Assembly: GCA_014381945.1 (NCBI GenBank) | Contig: JACNKQ010000075.1 | Span: 25,905 to 89,904, forward strand | Reading direction: 5' to 3' | Source: Actinomycetota bacterium | GTDB lineage: Bacteria; Actinomycetota; Acidimicrobiia; Acidimicrobiales; MedAcidi-G1 | DNA: 64,000 nt | Part shown: piece after piece, positions 7,600-18,200 of the stretch | Numbering within the stretch: the stretch's first letter is position 1 | Layout of the letters: each line of letters starts with the position of its first letter | Notes under the pieces: generated by a model | Databases searched by the model: none | Seen by the model: only the letters and a program-made list of their open reading frames with translations | What the model was told of the DNA's origin: nothing | Program-made: the position numbers and the translations under genes

Positions 7600-8070
7600 T
7601 CAGAGAGCAACCTCGACGGTTCGGGCACCCGAGCCCTCCACCAGCGCCTCCGGTGAAAGCGGGAACACGCTGTCGGGCCGACCGGCGGCGGCCCAGACCT
7701 CGTCGTACCCCAACAGGTCCGGGTCGATCAGGGTCGGCAACGGCGCCGGATGCCCGAACGGGGGCGCTCCCCCGATGGCGAAGCCGGTGGCGGCCCGCAC
7801 CTCGTCGGCGTTCGCCATGCGCACATCTCCATCGAACTCGGCGCCGACCCGGACCAGGTCGACCCGGTTGGCGCCGGAGCACAGAACCAGAACAGGCCGG
7901 TCGCCGGCCATCAGCACCAGCGACTTCACGATCTGGCCGACGACACAGCCGACGGCCGCCGCAGCATCGACTGCCGTCCGGGTTCCCTCCGGGCATCGAC
8001 GCACCGCCACCTCGATGCCCAACCCGGAGGCCGAGGTGACAAAGCGTTCGACGGCATCCACAGCGGCCAT
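7600..8070 (-). CDS. YbaK/EbsC-type aminoacyl-tRNA deacylase
   Basis: 156-residue YbaK/ProXp-like protein that clears mischarged tRNA in trans. Motifs are AAAVGCVVGQIVKSLVLMAGDRPVLVL with the catalytic Lys in QIVKS, then ATGFAIGGAPPFGHP, the family's GGVxPxGH loop. The family includes Cys-tRNA(Pro) and Ala-tRNA(Pro) deacylases; which one cannot be told. It is 2 nt downstream of the D-aminoacylase-type gene and therefore translationally close-coupled. Confidence 0.85.
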   Translation of the reverse strand: MAAVDAVERFVTSASGLGIEVAVRRCPEGTRTAVDAAAAVGCVVGQIVKSLVLMAGDRPVLVLCSGANRVDLVRVGAEFDGDVRMANADEVRAATGFAIGGAPPFGHPAPLPTLIDPDLLGYDEVWAAAGRPDSVFPLSPEALVEGSGARTVEVAL

Positions 8071-8072
8071 GT

Positions 8073-9806
8073 TCAGCCGCCCCGCACCAGCCGCCCCGGT
8101 CGAGCCCCGGTGTCGACGCCGTCGCGTCGCGTCTCCTCGCCTGACACGATGGTGTGCCGGTAGCCGACGGCCTCCTGGAGCAGGCGGCGACCTCCGGCCG
8201 GCAGGTCGTGTGCCATGCGCGGCGACCGCAGCGTCAGGCCGTCGAGATCGATGACGTTGAGGTCGGCCTTCATCCCGATCGTGAGCTCGCCCCGATCGGT
8301 GAGGCCGAACAGTTGCGCCGTGTCCCGTGTCTGCTTACGCACCACCCACTCCAGCGGAAGTCGGGCACCCCGATGGCGGTCGCGTACCCAGTGTGTAAGT
8401 AGGTAGGTGGGGATCGAGGCGTCGCAGATCATTCCGCAGTGGGCGCCACCGTCGGACAGGCCCGAGACCGAGGTCGGGTGGGTGAGTTGCTCCCGAATGG
8501 CCTCGTGGTCGCCATCGGTGTAGTTGAACACCGGCAACATGAGCAGCGCCTCACCTTCCTGCTCACAGAGGGTGTCGTAGACGGCTTCGAGGGGACCGAT
8601 GCCGGACCGCTGCGCCAGATGGGCCACGGACCGCTCCACGGTCGGCTCGTAGTCGGGCGGGTCGCCCAGGACGTAGAGCTTGTGCAGGGCCTTGCGGATG
8701 AGCGCCGGCATCCCGGCGAACAACTCCGTGCCGGGTTCGACGTCGTCCTCGGCGAGGATCTGCGACCGCACCTCCGGTCGGCGGAGGAACTCGATGCGCT
8801 CGCCGATCGGCAGGTCGGCGATGGCCCGATACGAGGGCCGCAGCCCGAACGGATGATGGGTCTGGAACCCGACGAGTATGCCGAACGGGCGGGCTGCCAC
8901 CTGGGGGTGCAGTTGGGCGCCTTCGTCGATTGCGGCGAGCGATTCGGCCATGATCTCGCGCCACAGGTCCGGCTCGGCGTCCACCTGGAGCATGGCGAAC
9001 GTGACCGGTGCATCGACCTCGATCGACAGGCGGCGCATCCAGTCGACCTCGCGACGGGCGTTGAGCAGGTCCTGCCCATCGGCGCCGGCCGGCGCCAACT
9101 CGAAGACCCCCCTCCCCTGCCGCTGCAACGCCCGACCGATTCCGAAGAGTTCGTCTTCGGCGGCGAACGTGCCGGGTACCTGTTCGCCGTCCATGGCGCG
9201 GTGGCCGAGAACCCTCGAGGTTGAGACGCCGAGGGCGCCGGCTTCGATCGCCTCCTCGACGATTCGCCCCATCGCATCTATGTCCTCGGGGGTGGCAGGC
9301 TCGTTACGGGAGCCTCGTTCTCCCATCACGTAGGTACGGACCGCTCCGTGGGGAACCTGCGTGCCGACATCGATGCCCAGATGCCGCTTGTCGAGAACGT
9401 CGAGGTATTCGGGAAACGACTCCCACCCCCAGGTGATGCCCTCGGAGAGTGCCGCCCCGGGTATGTCCTCGACGCCCTCCATCAACTGGATCAGCCACTC
9501 TTCCTGCCCCGGATGGACGGGCGCGAACCCGACTCCGCAGTTGCCCATCACGACAGTAGTGACCCCGTGTCCGGCCGACGGGTTCAGCTCGTCGTCCCAG
9601 GTGACCTGGCCGTCGTAGTGGGTGTGGCAGTCGACGAACCCGGGTGTGACGACGAGCCCGGTGGCGTCGATGGTTCGGGCGGCGTCACCCGGCGCCGAGG
9701 GTCCGACCGCCACAATCACACCGTCCTTGGTCGCCACATCACCCACGAACCGGTCAGCCCCGGTGCCGTCGACGATGGTTCCGCCGCTGATCTTCAGGTC
9801 GTACAT
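8073..9806 (-). CDS. N-acyl-D-amino-acid deacylase-like amidohydrolase
   Basis: 577-residue metal-dependent amidohydrolase of the D-aminoacylase group (hydrolysing N-acyl-D-amino acids). Start [16 protein letters not shown]; metal motif [13 protein letters not shown] (HxH); [14 protein letters not shown]; late [17 protein letters not shown] with the metal Asp; C-terminal [12 protein letters not shown], the usual cyclic-amidohydrolase closing strand. A strong ribosome site (GGAGGT) precedes the ATG. It is divergent from the second ArsC-like selenoprotein gene (93 bp between starts) and leads into ybaK. Confidence 0.88.
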   Translation of the reverse strand: MYDLKISGGTIVDGTGADRFVGDVATKDGVIVAVGPSAPGDAARTIDATGLVVTPGFVDCHTHYDGQVTWDDELNPSAGHGVTTVVMGNCGVGFAPVHPGQEEWLIQLMEGVEDIPGAALSEGITWGWESFPEYLDVLDKRHLGIDVGTQVPHGAVRTYVMGERGSRNEPATPEDIDAMGRIVEEAIEAGALGVSTSRVLGHRAMDGEQVPGTFAAEDELFGIGRALQRQGRGVFELAPAGADGQDLLNARREVDWMRRLSIEVDAPVTFAMLQVDAEPDLWREIMAESLAAIDEGAQLHPQVAARPFGILVGFQTHHPFGLRPSYRAIADLPIGERIEFLRRPEVRSQILAEDDVEPGTELFAGMPALIRKALHKLYVLGDPPDYEPTVERSVAHLAQRSGIGPLEAVYDTLCEQEGEALLMLPVFNYTDGDHEAIREQLTHPTSVSGLSDGGAHCGMICDASIPTYLLTHWVRDRHRGARLPLEWVVRKQTRDTAQLFGLTDRGELTIGMKADLNVIDLDGLTLRSPRMAHDLPAGGRRLLQEAVGYRHTIVSGEETRRDGVDTGARPGRLVRGG

Positions 9807-9886
9807 GCGCGTGATACCTCCGTTTCCCTGACGTTAGACGGCCAACCGGAGCGAGTGCCGGTCCGGGAGTCGGGGCAGGTCGCGGC

Positions 9887-9892
9887 TACCGT
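9887..9892 (+). promoter_or_regulatory. -10 element of ArsC-Sec/cupin/acyl-CoA synthetase operon (leaderless)
   Basis: TACCGT, 7 nt before the ATG at 9900. It supports starting the ArsC-like gene here, upstream of the in-frame TGA. Confidence 0.5.
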
Positions 9893-9899
9893 CGGCACA

Positions 9900-10244
9900 A
9901 TGACAGACCGTCTGCTGCTGTACCACAACCCCGGTTGAGGCAAGTCCCGTGGCGCCCTCGGCATCCTCGAGGAGCACGGCGTCGAGTTCGACGTCATCGA
10001 GTACCTCAAGGAACCCCTCGATCGGAACACGTTGGAGGGCTTCCTCGACATGCTCTCCGGAGAGCCCGCCGACCTCATCCGGGCCGACAAGGAACTCTGC
10101 CCGGACCCGGACACGATCGACGCCGATGGCATCGTCGACATCCTCCTCGCCCACCCTCGGTTGATGCAGCGCCCTGTCGCCGTCCTGGGCAACCACGCCG
10201 TCATAGCCCGTCCCTCCGAACTGGTCCTCGGACTGCTCGACTGA
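9900..10244 (+). CDS. ArsC-family selenoprotein (in-frame TGA at catalytic Cys position), copy 2
   Basis: A 114-residue ArsC-family protein if the TGA at 9936-9938 is decoded as selenocysteine (residue 13): M-T-D-R-L-L-L-Y-H-N-P-G-U-G-K-S-R-G-A-L. This is the classic ArsC signature YHNPRCSKSR with Sec for the nucleophilic Cys. The rest is a textbook ArsC: VEFDVIEYLKEPLDRNTLEGFL, PADLIRADKELC, LLAHPRLMQRPVAVLGN and VIARPSELVLGLLD hold the three conserved Arg positions. A -10 lies just upstream and a SECIS-like hairpin follows the TGA. Normal gene calling would start at the ATG near 10050 or skip the gene. The stop is 2 nt before the cupin ATG, so it heads a three-gene operon. A true arsenate reductase or another thiol/selenol reductase is possible. 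Confidence 0.88.
9947..9979 (+). promoter_or_regulatory. Candidate bacterial SECIS element, copy 2
   Basis: Begins 8 nt after the TGA. Lower stem CCGTG/CACGG, internal loop GCGC/AG, upper stem CCTCG/CGAGG and a 7-nt apical loop GCATCCT that begins with G, 22 nt after the TGA. It has the same two-stem design and the same loop distance (within 1 nt) as the element in copy 1, with different sequence. Hand-drawn fold. Confidence 0.68.
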
Positions 10245-10246
10245 AG

Positions 10247-10786
10247 ATGACAGGCCCGGTCCCACCGAACGCCGAAGACCCCGTCCAGGTCGTCGACACC
10301 GGACGCCCAACGCGACCGTCGCCACGTTTCTCGATCGTCCACGAATCCGACGTCCCCTGGCAGGAGGTCCGCGCCCAGCAGCACGGCGACCGCCGGGTGT
10401 CCGTCCACGAGAAGTTCCTCGAATGGTCCGGCGACCGGATGGTCGTGCTCGGCCACTACGACCCGGGCATGATCGTCGAGCGCCACGGCCACCGCAGCGA
10501 CCACCTCGTCTACGTACTCGAGGGCTCAGTCGACATCGGTGGCCGGCACTGCCCGTCCGGCACGCTCATCGTGCTCGAAGAGGGCGCCGCCTTCGGGCCG
10601 CTGGTCGCCGACGGAGACGAGGGCTGCGTCATGTTCGAAACCTGGCTCGACGACCCGCTCCCGGTCCCCGCCGAAGTCGACGGCTTCCGGTCGCTGCTCG
10701 CCGAGCACGGCGTCGAGCAACTCCCGAATCCTTCGTTCGAGGTGCCCGGCCACCCAGCGCCCGAGCGCTTCCCCGACCCCGCCTGA
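10247..10786 (+). CDS. Cupin-domain protein
   Basis: 179-residue single-domain cupin. Cupin motif 1 is in HYDPGMIVERHGHRSDHLVYVLEG and motif 2 in GGRHCPSGTLIVLEEGAAFGPLVA; metal-ligand His residues are visible in the first. No enzyme-specific features, so the role (dioxygenase, isomerase or binding protein) is open. It starts 2 nt after the stop of the ArsC-like selenoprotein and ends 4 nt before the acyl-CoA synthetase start, indicating translational coupling of all three. Confidence 0.78.
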   Translation: MTGPVPPNAEDPVQVVDTGRPTRPSPRFSIVHESDVPWQEVRAQQHGDRRVSVHEKFLEWSGDRMVVLGHYDPGMIVERHGHRSDHLVYVLEGSVDIGGRHCPSGTLIVLEEGAAFGPLVADGDEGCVMFETWLDDPLPVPAEVDGFRSLLAEHGVEQLPNPSFEVPGHPAPERFPDPA

Positions 10787-10790
10787 TCCG

Positions 10791-12275
10791 GTGCTGGCCA
10801 CGACGGTCGCCGAGGCCGGCTCCCGCTACGGCGACCGCATCGCCGTCCGGACCTCGGCAGGTGACCACCTCACCTACAGCGGCCTGGACCGGGCCTCCGA
10901 CGAGGCCGCCGTCGGGTTGGCTGCGCTCGGGATCACCCGCGGATCGCTCGTGCTCCTGTCCCTTCCATCCGGCCTCGACTACCTCGTCGCCTACGTCGCC
11001 GCCGCCAAGCTGGGCGCATCCACCGGCGGCATCAACCCCCGCCTGAGCCCGTCGGAGCGCTGCGACCTCGCCTCTGCAGTCGCACCTGACCTGGTCCTAG
11101 CCGGCTCCGAACTCGCCGACGGACTTCCCGGCGATCTACGGGTCGAGCTGGTGGAACCCGGCACCGGGTCCCCGCTCTGCGAACTCCGATCGACCGACTC
11201 TGCACCGCCGCCGGTCACTCCGGATCCAGAAGAACCCGTGTGCCTCTGTTTCACCTCGGGTTCGACCGGCCAACCCAGAGCAGCCTGGTTCGGTGGTCGC
11301 CAACTGCTGGCCGCCGCTGAACTCGACACCGGCGGCGCCTGGGGCGGTGGCCACCTCATCGCCGGAACGGCCATGGCCCACGTCGGCTTCATGACCAAGC
11401 TCCCATGGCAGCTGGCCGCCGGTGCCACTATCCATGTCATGGACCGCTGGTCGGCGGGCGAGGTCCTCGACCTGGTCGACACCCACCGCATGCCGGCAGT
11501 GAACGGGGTCGCCGCCCAGGTCGCCCTCATGCTCCGCCATCCCGACTTCGACCTCCACGACTTCTCATGCGTCCAGGCGATCGTGGTCGGGGCCGGAACC
11601 TCACCACCCGACCTCGTCCGTGAGGCACGGGAGCGATTCGGCGCCCCGTATTCGAACCGCTACTCATCGACCGAATCGGGCGGTGCCGGCCTCGCCACGG
11701 CCCTCGACGCCGACGACGAGGAGGCCCTCCACACGGTGGGCCGACCCCGACCGGGCATTGCCGCCGAGGTGCGCGACCCGGAATGTCGGCCTGTGCCGAA
11801 AGGAGAACTGGGCGAACTCTGGCTCCGTACGCCGACGGCCATGTCGGGCTACTGGCGCGATCCGCAACGGACGGCCGACGTGCTGGTCGACGGCTGGCTG
11901 CGCACCGGCGACCTCGCCCGGGTCGACGACCGGGGATGCTTTCGACTGTCCGGACGCACAGGGGAGATGTTCATCCGGGGCGGCTACAACGTCCACCCCC
12001 AGGAGGTCGAGGCAGTTATCGGTACCCACCCTGCCGTCGCCCAGATCGTCGTGGTGCCACGGGCCGACGACGTCATGGGCGAGGTCGGAGTTGCGGTGGT
12101 CGTGCCGACCGACCCGTCAGACCCTCCGACCCTCGAAGGCCTTCGTACACACGGAGCAGGACAACTGGCCAGGTTCAAACTCCCGGAAGCATTGCGCCTG
12201 GTTGCAGAACTGCCGCTCAACAGCGGAGACAAGGTCGACCGGCGCAGGCTCACCGCCGACGAGGAAGGCGGCTGA
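10791..12275 (+). CDS. AMP-dependent acyl-CoA synthetase/ligase
   Basis: 494-residue ANL-superfamily enzyme that activates a carboxylic acid as acyl-AMP and transfers it to CoA. P-loop-like FTSGSTGQPRAA, A5-like motif NRYSSTESGGAG, GELGELWLRTPTAMSGYW, the WLRTGDLARVDDRG hinge Asp region and C-terminal GEMFIRGGYNVHPQEVEAVI. The catalytic Lys is expected in PLNSGDKVDRRRL. GTG start, 4 nt after the cupin stop. Third gene of the ArsC-Sec - cupin - ligase operon; it converges with rsgA. Confidence 0.88.
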   Translation: MLATTVAEAGSRYGDRIAVRTSAGDHLTYSGLDRASDEAAVGLAALGITRGSLVLLSLPSGLDYLVAYVAAAKLGASTGGINPRLSPSERCDLASAVAPDLVLAGSELADGLPGDLRVELVEPGTGSPLCELRSTDSAPPPVTPDPEEPVCLCFTSGSTGQPRAAWFGGRQLLAAAELDTGGAWGGGHLIAGTAMAHVGFMTKLPWQLAAGATIHVMDRWSAGEVLDLVDTHRMPAVNGVAAQVALMLRHPDFDLHDFSCVQAIVVGAGTSPPDLVREARERFGAPYSNRYSSTESGGAGLATALDADDEEALHTVGRPRPGIAAEVRDPECRPVPKGELGELWLRTPTAMSGYWRDPQRTADVLVDGWLRTGDLARVDDRGCFRLSGRTGEMFIRGGYNVHPQEVEAVIGTHPAVAQIVVVPRADDVMGEVGVAVVVPTDPSDPPTLEGLRTHGAGQLARFKLPEALRLVAELPLNSGDKVDRRRLTADEEGG

Positions 12276-12281
12276 CAGGGC

Positions 12282-13274
12282 TCAGCGGCGGCCCCGCCGG
12301 GAGCGGCGCCCACGCTCTTCGTCCCGTGCCCGCTGTTCGGCCAACTCGGTGCGCAGCGCCCGGTACCGCGCCACCCGCCGGGCGTCGATGCTCCCGGCTT
12401 CAACCGCACCCGTCACGGCACAGTCCGGCTCCGTGTCGTGTGCGCAGTCGGCGTACCGGCATTCCGCCGACAGGTCCTGGAGGTCGCCGAAGACCCGATC
12501 CAGAGCCTCCTCTGTGTCAAGCAGGCCTACCGCCCGAATGCCCGGCGTGTCGATCACGAGGCCGCCTCCGGGTAGGTGCACGAGCTCGCGGCTGACGGTC
12601 GTGTGGCGGCCCTTCGCGTCCCCGCCACGCACCTCGCCGATTGCAAGCCGTTGTTCGCCGAGGAGCCCGTTCACGAGGGTCGACTTGCCCGCACCCGACT
12701 CGCCCAGCAGGGCGACGGTCCGACCCGGGCCGGTCCATGCTGCCACCTCGTCGAGGCCCTCTTCGCCACCGACGACGAGCACCGGCGTCTCGGGCGCCAC
12801 CGCCCGGACCGTCGCCGCCACGTCGGCGGCGGCGCTCCCCGACCGGGTGTCGGCCTTGGTGAGCACGACCGCCACGTCGCCACCACTGTCCCAGGCGATG
12901 ACGAGGAGGCGCTCGAGTCGGCCGGCCGGAAATGGGCGGTCCAGCCCGTGGACGATCAGGACAGCATCGACGTTTGCGACGAGCACCTGCTCGAGGCCGG
13001 CCTCGGACGGATCGCGACGCGACAGGGTGTTGGCACGCGACAGCACCCGTGCGATCAGCGGGCCGAGTTCCGGGTCCTCCTCGATCAACACCCAGTCGCC
13101 GGTCGCCGGGGCTGTCTCGGACTGGGCACGCTGCGAGTCGGAGAGCGCCCGCACCACCCCCGACGCCGTCGCCACATCGCACTCACCACGGTCGACCCGA
13201 ACGATGCGCCCCAGGGCGCCACCGTCGGGGACATCCCCTCCGGGCCAGCCGTAGTCGTCCAGGTCGATCGTCAT
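12282..13274 (-). CDS. rsgA: Ribosome small-subunit-dependent GTPase A
   Basis: 330-residue circularly permuted GTPase that checks late 30S assembly. OB-fold N-terminus, then G4 VVLTKAD, G1 GESGAGKST, G3 DTPGIR in permuted order, and the C-terminal zinc site CRYADCAHDTEPDCAV. The tail is basic (RRSRRGRR). The -10 TAGCAT lies 8 nt before the ATG. Confidence 0.94.
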   Translation of the reverse strand: MTIDLDDYGWPGGDVPDGGALGRIVRVDRGECDVATASGVVRALSDSQRAQSETAPATGDWVLIEEDPELGPLIARVLSRANTLSRRDPSEAGLEQVLVANVDAVLIVHGLDRPFPAGRLERLLVIAWDSGGDVAVVLTKADTRSGSAAADVAATVRAVAPETPVLVVGGEEGLDEVAAWTGPGRTVALLGESGAGKSTLVNGLLGEQRLAIGEVRGGDAKGRHTTVSRELVHLPGGGLVIDTPGIRAVGLLDTEEALDRVFGDLQDLSAECRYADCAHDTEPDCAVTGAVEAGSIDARRVARYRALRTELAEQRARDEERGRRSRRGRR

Positions 13275-13282
13275 CTTCGCCG

Positions 13283-13288
13283 ATGCTA
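13283..13288 (-). promoter_or_regulatory. -10 element of rsgA (leaderless)
   Basis: TAGCAT, 8 nt before the ATG at 13274. Confidence 0.5.
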
Positions 13289-13314
13289 GGGCGCAGGATC
13301 CGGGCAGTCGGGCG

Positions 13315-14505
13315 TCAGCCCAGGCGGAGCGTCTCGAGAGGCTCGAGGCGGGCGGCCTTGGTCGACGGATAGAGGCCGGCCACGACCGCCACGCCGACCG
13401 ACACCGATGCCCATCGGAACAGGCCGGAGACCGACAGGATCATGGTGTAGTCCCGCATCTCGGACACCATCCACACGACGCCTGCGCCCACACCTGCACC
13501 GAGGATGCCCCCCATGACACCAATCACCAGGGCCTCGATCAGGAACTGGAAGGCGATTGTGCCCCGACTGTGGCCCAGCGCCCGCCGGATGCCGATCTCG
13601 GAGGAGCGTTGGATCACGGAGATGGACATGACGTTTGCGATGCCCACGCCGCCGACGACCAGCGCCAGGCCGCCCATCATCTTGGTCAGGTTGTTGAGAT
13701 TCTCGTCGACCTGCGACTGGGCATCGAGCAGGTCAGTTGGCACCTTCGTGTTGGCGCCGTCCGGTCCGCCCAGGCTGACGACGGTCGGAATCTCCTCGGC
13801 CACGTACCGGGTGTTCGTCGGTGCCCGGATGTACAGGCGTGTCGGATCCGGATCGTCCACATCCCAGTCCTCGACGGCGTTGGCGAACGTGATGAACACC
13901 GCCGAGTCCATCGACGGTTCGAGCAGCACGTAGTCGAGCACCCCGACGACGCCGTAGTTGACGCCACCCAGCTGGATGCTCCGGGCCTCGTTGGCAATGT
14001 AGCCGTACTCGTTGGCAAGGTCCCGGCCGATCACCGCCACGCGTGAGGCGCTGGCCTCGTCGAACCCGTTGAGGAAGCGTCCGCTGACCAGCGGTACGTC
14101 CATGGTCGTCGGGAGGTTCAGGTGGGTCGCGATGATCGGGACGGGAAACGCCCGGTAGTAGTCCTCGGCCGCAGCGAACGGCAGCGTCACGATGTTGGAG
14201 AGTTGCAGGGTCCCGGTCACCGAGGTGACGTCGGGCAGGCGGGCGACACGAGCGGCAGCTTCCTCGGGAATGCGCGGATCGGCGCCGAAACCGCCGATGG
14301 CATCCTGGGCATTGGCGACGATGAGGTCCGTGCCGAGCTCGCGCAGCTTGGCCTTGAGGTCACCCTTCGAACTCTCGTTGATTCCTATGGCCGCCACGAT
14401 GGCCGCCACACCGAGGATCGGGCCCAGCAGGATCAGCAACGTCCGGACCTTGCGGGCGGTGAGGCCCGCAACGGCAACGCCGATGAGCTCGCCGAACCGT
14501 CTCAT
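13315..14505 (-). CDS. ABC transporter permease, MacB/FtsX type
   Basis: 396-residue permease with the MacB layout: N-terminal membrane helix (about 20-40), extracytoplasmic core domain (about 45-270) and three C-terminal helices forming the FtsX domain, including IQRSSEIGIRRALGHSRGTIAFQFLIEA, the diagnostic coupling segment. It overlaps the ATPase gene by 4 bp (ATGA). With the ATPase and the adaptor it forms a mechanotransmitting exporter rather than a conventional transmembrane pump; cargo unknown. Confidence 0.9.
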   Translation of the reverse strand: MRRFGELIGVAVAGLTARKVRTLLILLGPILGVAAIVAAIGINESSKGDLKAKLRELGTDLIVANAQDAIGGFGADPRIPEEAAARVARLPDVTSVTGTLQLSNIVTLPFAAAEDYYRAFPVPIIATHLNLPTTMDVPLVSGRFLNGFDEASASRVAVIGRDLANEYGYIANEARSIQLGGVNYGVVGVLDYVLLEPSMDSAVFITFANAVEDWDVDDPDPTRLYIRAPTNTRYVAEEIPTVVSLGGPDGANTKVPTDLLDAQSQVDENLNNLTKMMGGLALVVGGVGIANVMSISVIQRSSEIGIRRALGHSRGTIAFQFLIEALVIGVMGGILGAGVGAGVVWMVSEMRDYTMILSVSGLFRWASVSVGVAVVAGLYPSTKAARLEPLETLRLG

Positions 14506-15212
14506 GACACCGCCACCTGAGACTCGTCGGACACGATCTCGCCGTCGAGCATCGAGATCCGACGCCCGGTGGCGGCCGCCACCTCCAGGTCGTGGGTGAC
14601 GATGCAGACAGCACGCTCTGGTGACCGCAGGCCGGCGAAGATCTCCATCACGTTGGATGCGTTCTGCGTGTCGAGGGCACCGGTGGGCTCATCGGCCAGC
14701 ACCACCAGCGGTTCGGTCACGATCGCCCGGGCGATGGCCGTCCGCTGCTGCTCGCCACCGGACATCTGGATCGGCCGGTGGTCCGCACGATGCACCAGGT
14801 CGACCTTCTCCAGGGCTTCGAGGGAGCGCCGACGACGCTCCTTCCGGGACAGGTTCCGGTACAGCAGGGCCGTCTCGACGTTGCCCAGGGCCGTGAGGTG
14901 CGGGACCAGGTGGAACTGCTGGAAGACGAAGCCGATGGCCTCACCCCGGAGGCGTGAGCGCTCGGCGTCGGGAAGCGTGTTCACCTCGGTCCCCTGGATC
15001 CGGATCGATCCCGACGTCGGAAGGTCGAGGACACCCAGCAGCCCCAGCATGGTCGACTTGCCGGATCCCGAAGGACCGACGATCGACAGGAACTCCCCGG
15101 CCCTGATGTCAAGCCACACGTCCCGCAGCGCATGGACGAGGACCTCCTCGCCGTACACACGGGACACCCCCTCGAGGGAGAGCAGCGATTCGCTCACCGG
15201 AGTCGAGCTCAT
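14502..15212 (-). CDS. ABC transporter ATP-binding protein, MacB/LolD type
   Basis: 236-residue nucleotide-binding domain: Walker A GPSGSGKST, Q-loop VFQQFHLVPHLTALGNV, signature MSGGEQQRTAIARAI, Walker B LVVLADEPTGALD, H-loop CIVTHDLE. The MacB-type D-loop DEPTGALDTQN is clear. The ATG at 15212 is preferred; a TTG nine bases upstream would overlap the adaptor stop (TTGA). Partner of the permease and the long adaptor in one operon. Confidence 0.92.
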   Translation of the reverse strand: MSSTPVSESLLSLEGVSRVYGEEVLVHALRDVWLDIRAGEFLSIVGPSGSGKSTMLGLLGVLDLPTSGSIRIQGTEVNTLPDAERSRLRGEAIGFVFQQFHLVPHLTALGNVETALLYRNLSRKERRRRSLEALEKVDLVHRADHRPIQMSGGEQQRTAIARAIVTEPLVVLADEPTGALDTQNASNVMEIFAGLRSPERAVCIVTHDLEVAAATGRRISMLDGEIVSDESQVAVS

Positions 15213-15217
15213 GCCGG

Positions 15218-18200
15218 TCAACGCCGGTCGATCTCCAGGATCACGTACTCGCCGGGCGACACCCCGGACTCGATCTCGACGTATGCGCCGTCGAGCATCC
15301 CGGTCTCGACCTGGCGCCGTTCGATCAGACCATCGGGCGTCACGATTCGGACCAGGTTCGTGCCACTGTCGGCGAGCACCGCTGCGATCGGTACCACGAT
15401 CGCGTCGACGGACTCTTCGACCACGACGTCCATCGTCACGACCGCACCGTCCACCGCCACCAGTTCCTCGGCGGCCTCCACCACACCTTCGTAGGTCTCG
15501 CTCCCGCCATCGGTGCTGGCCGAGTCGTCGAGTTCCGTGATGATCCCAGGCGATTCCTGGTCGCCGGCAGCGAGGTTGACGGTGACCACCTGGCCGACGC
15601 TGAGCTTGGCCCGCTCGGACGGCGAGGCGAAGATCTTGATGGTGAAGTCGGGCTCGGTGATGTTCATGACGTTGTTGCCCTGCAGCACGAACTCGCCTTC
15701 GTCGACATAGACGGTGCCGATCCTTGCCGGCCAGTCGGCGACGATCATGTCGGCCGGCTCGAAGATCACGTCGTCGTCGATGGTACGGACGGGGATGTCG
15801 AGCCTGGTCTGGCCGGCCAGCAACAGGGCCGTTCCCGTGAGGACCTCGAAGTCGACTCCCTGCTGTGCGCTCCCGGAGACGCTGTAGTTGACCGACGTGT
15901 CCACCTCGGGAGCCTGGTCCGCGACGATCGTGACCACGCCCGTCTCGCCCTCGACGACCACTCCGCCGCCCTCCAGCGTGAGCTCGGGGAGGTCGTCGGA
16001 CTCGAGCAGGATCGAGGCCGAGACGACCCAGCTCAACTCGTAGGCCCGATCCACGAACCCGGGAAGGTGGTTGGGATCGGGCACCAGCGTCACGGTCAGG
16101 ACCTCGTCGACCTCGACCAGGTCGTCGGAACGCAACGAGATGCTGATCGCCGCCGAATCGTTGCCGGTGGTGATGGTCACGAACTCGTCGGGTTCCGAAT
16201 AGTCCTGATCCTCGACGACAGTGCCGCCTACGACGAAGTAGACGTCGATGTCCTCAACCACCTCGGCGGCCGTTTCGATCGTAAAATCAGCGGAACCGCT
16301 CTCTTCAGTCGAGTCGGCATCGGCACGCAGGACGAGCACCGGCAGGCCGGGAACGTTCGGGTCGGTCACCGTGACCGTCGACTCCGAGCGACCACCGACG
16401 TTGTAGCGGGCGTTGTCGCCGAACAGGGCCGATATAGCGACGTCGAGGTCCTCGTCCGGTTCGAGGTCGTCGTCGACGAGGGTGGTGATGATCAGCTCCG
16501 CAACGCCGACACCCGCCGGAAACAGGATCGTGTCGTCGACCTCTTCGAAGTCATCATCGACCGTGACGTCGCCACCCACGCTGATGTCGACAATGAGGTC
16601 CTGCTCAGGGGCCGGCTGCGCTGTGAAGGTGAACGTGACCTGGTCGCCTTCGCTGATCTCGGTGGTGGAGGCCTCGACCGTGATCGAAGGCACCGTCGAT
16701 GTACCTCCGTCGGCGTCGACCCCTGCGGCGGGTGTGGTGTCGTCGTCTGCGGTGGCGGCGGTGACTGACTGGTCGGGGAGCGCATCGAAGGCATCGTCGG
16801 AGCTTGCGTCGACCACGGCAACCACAAGCGCAGTGGTCTGTTCGCCATCGACGACGGTGTCGTCTACGCCGAGGACAGTAACGGTCTGTGGCGTGGTCCA
16901 GTTTGCGGCCGTGAATGTGAGCGTGTCGGGCGACAGCGTCGCCTCGCCGGTGTCGCCGCTCGTGATAGAGATCAGGACGTCGCTGGCGGGCAGACGGTTG
17001 AGGACGACCGTGAACGTGTCGCTTGTGCCGTCCTCGCTGACTGCAGCGGAATTCGTCCAGAGGGTGAAGCCGGCACTTTCGTCGTCGATCGTGGCAACAC
17101 GAACAGATCGGTCACCCAGGGAATCGAAGTCGTCGTCAGATTCGGAATCGGCCACCGACACGGCGATGGCAGTGACCCTGTTTCCATCAGAATCGGCGTC
17201 GTCTACGCCGGTGACGGTGACGCTCTGGGCGGTCGACCAGTTTTCGGCTGTGAAGGTGAGCGAGGCTGGTGAGACGGTGGCCTCGCCGACGTCGGGGCTC
17301 GTCACCGAGAGCACGACAGCGGTCACAGGTTGGGCATCTAGAACGGCCGTGAACGTCGTCGTCGAACCGGACTCGGTCACCGCTGCTGCAGCCTCTGACA
17401 CGCTGAAGCCGGCGACGTCGTCGTCGGTCGTCGTAACCGAGACCAGGACATCGGGCGCACCGTCAAATACGTCGTTCGACGATTCGTCGACCGTGGCGAC
17501 GACAACAGAGGATCCCTGGTCGTCATCGAGCAGGCGGTCGTCGACCCCGGTGAGGGTGACGACCTGTTCGATCGACCAGTTTTCGGCTGTGAACGTGAGC
17601 GTTGTCGGCGATGCGGCAACCTCACCGGGGTCATCGCTGGTCACCGAGAGCACCACATCCGAGGTCGGTGCGGCACCGAGCACGACAGAAAAGGTCGCCG
17701 TCGAACCCGACTCCGTTACGACCATCGAGGTCGCCGACACGGAGAAAGCGGACGGGACCGCCTCGAGGGAGAGCCCCCGCGACCGGTTGGCGGCAAGGTG
17801 GGCTGCACGGGTGGCCGGACCGTAGGTTCCATCTGCGGTCAGGCCGAGAACCTGTTGCAACGTGCGGACACGATCACTCTGTTCGTTCCACTGGAAATCG
17901 GCCAGCAGCACGACCTCCTGATTGAGCGGCAGGACCGTGGTGGTCGGAACGAACGGATCGACGGTAGTCGTCGAGACTGAAACGACCGCATCATCGATCA
18001 AGTCCCCTGCAACGGCTCGGATCTCGACGGTTGCGGTGTTGCGGGCACCGACCTCGTAGCCGGCACCGTTGCCCGACAGCGAGATGGTGACCACCTCGTC
18101 GACCTCCGGCGTGGCACCGCCGTACTGGTAGTCGACCTGCCACGCTGCCAGGCCGGACCGCGTCTCCTCGCTGTAGTAGTCGTCCACGACTCCGACGTCG

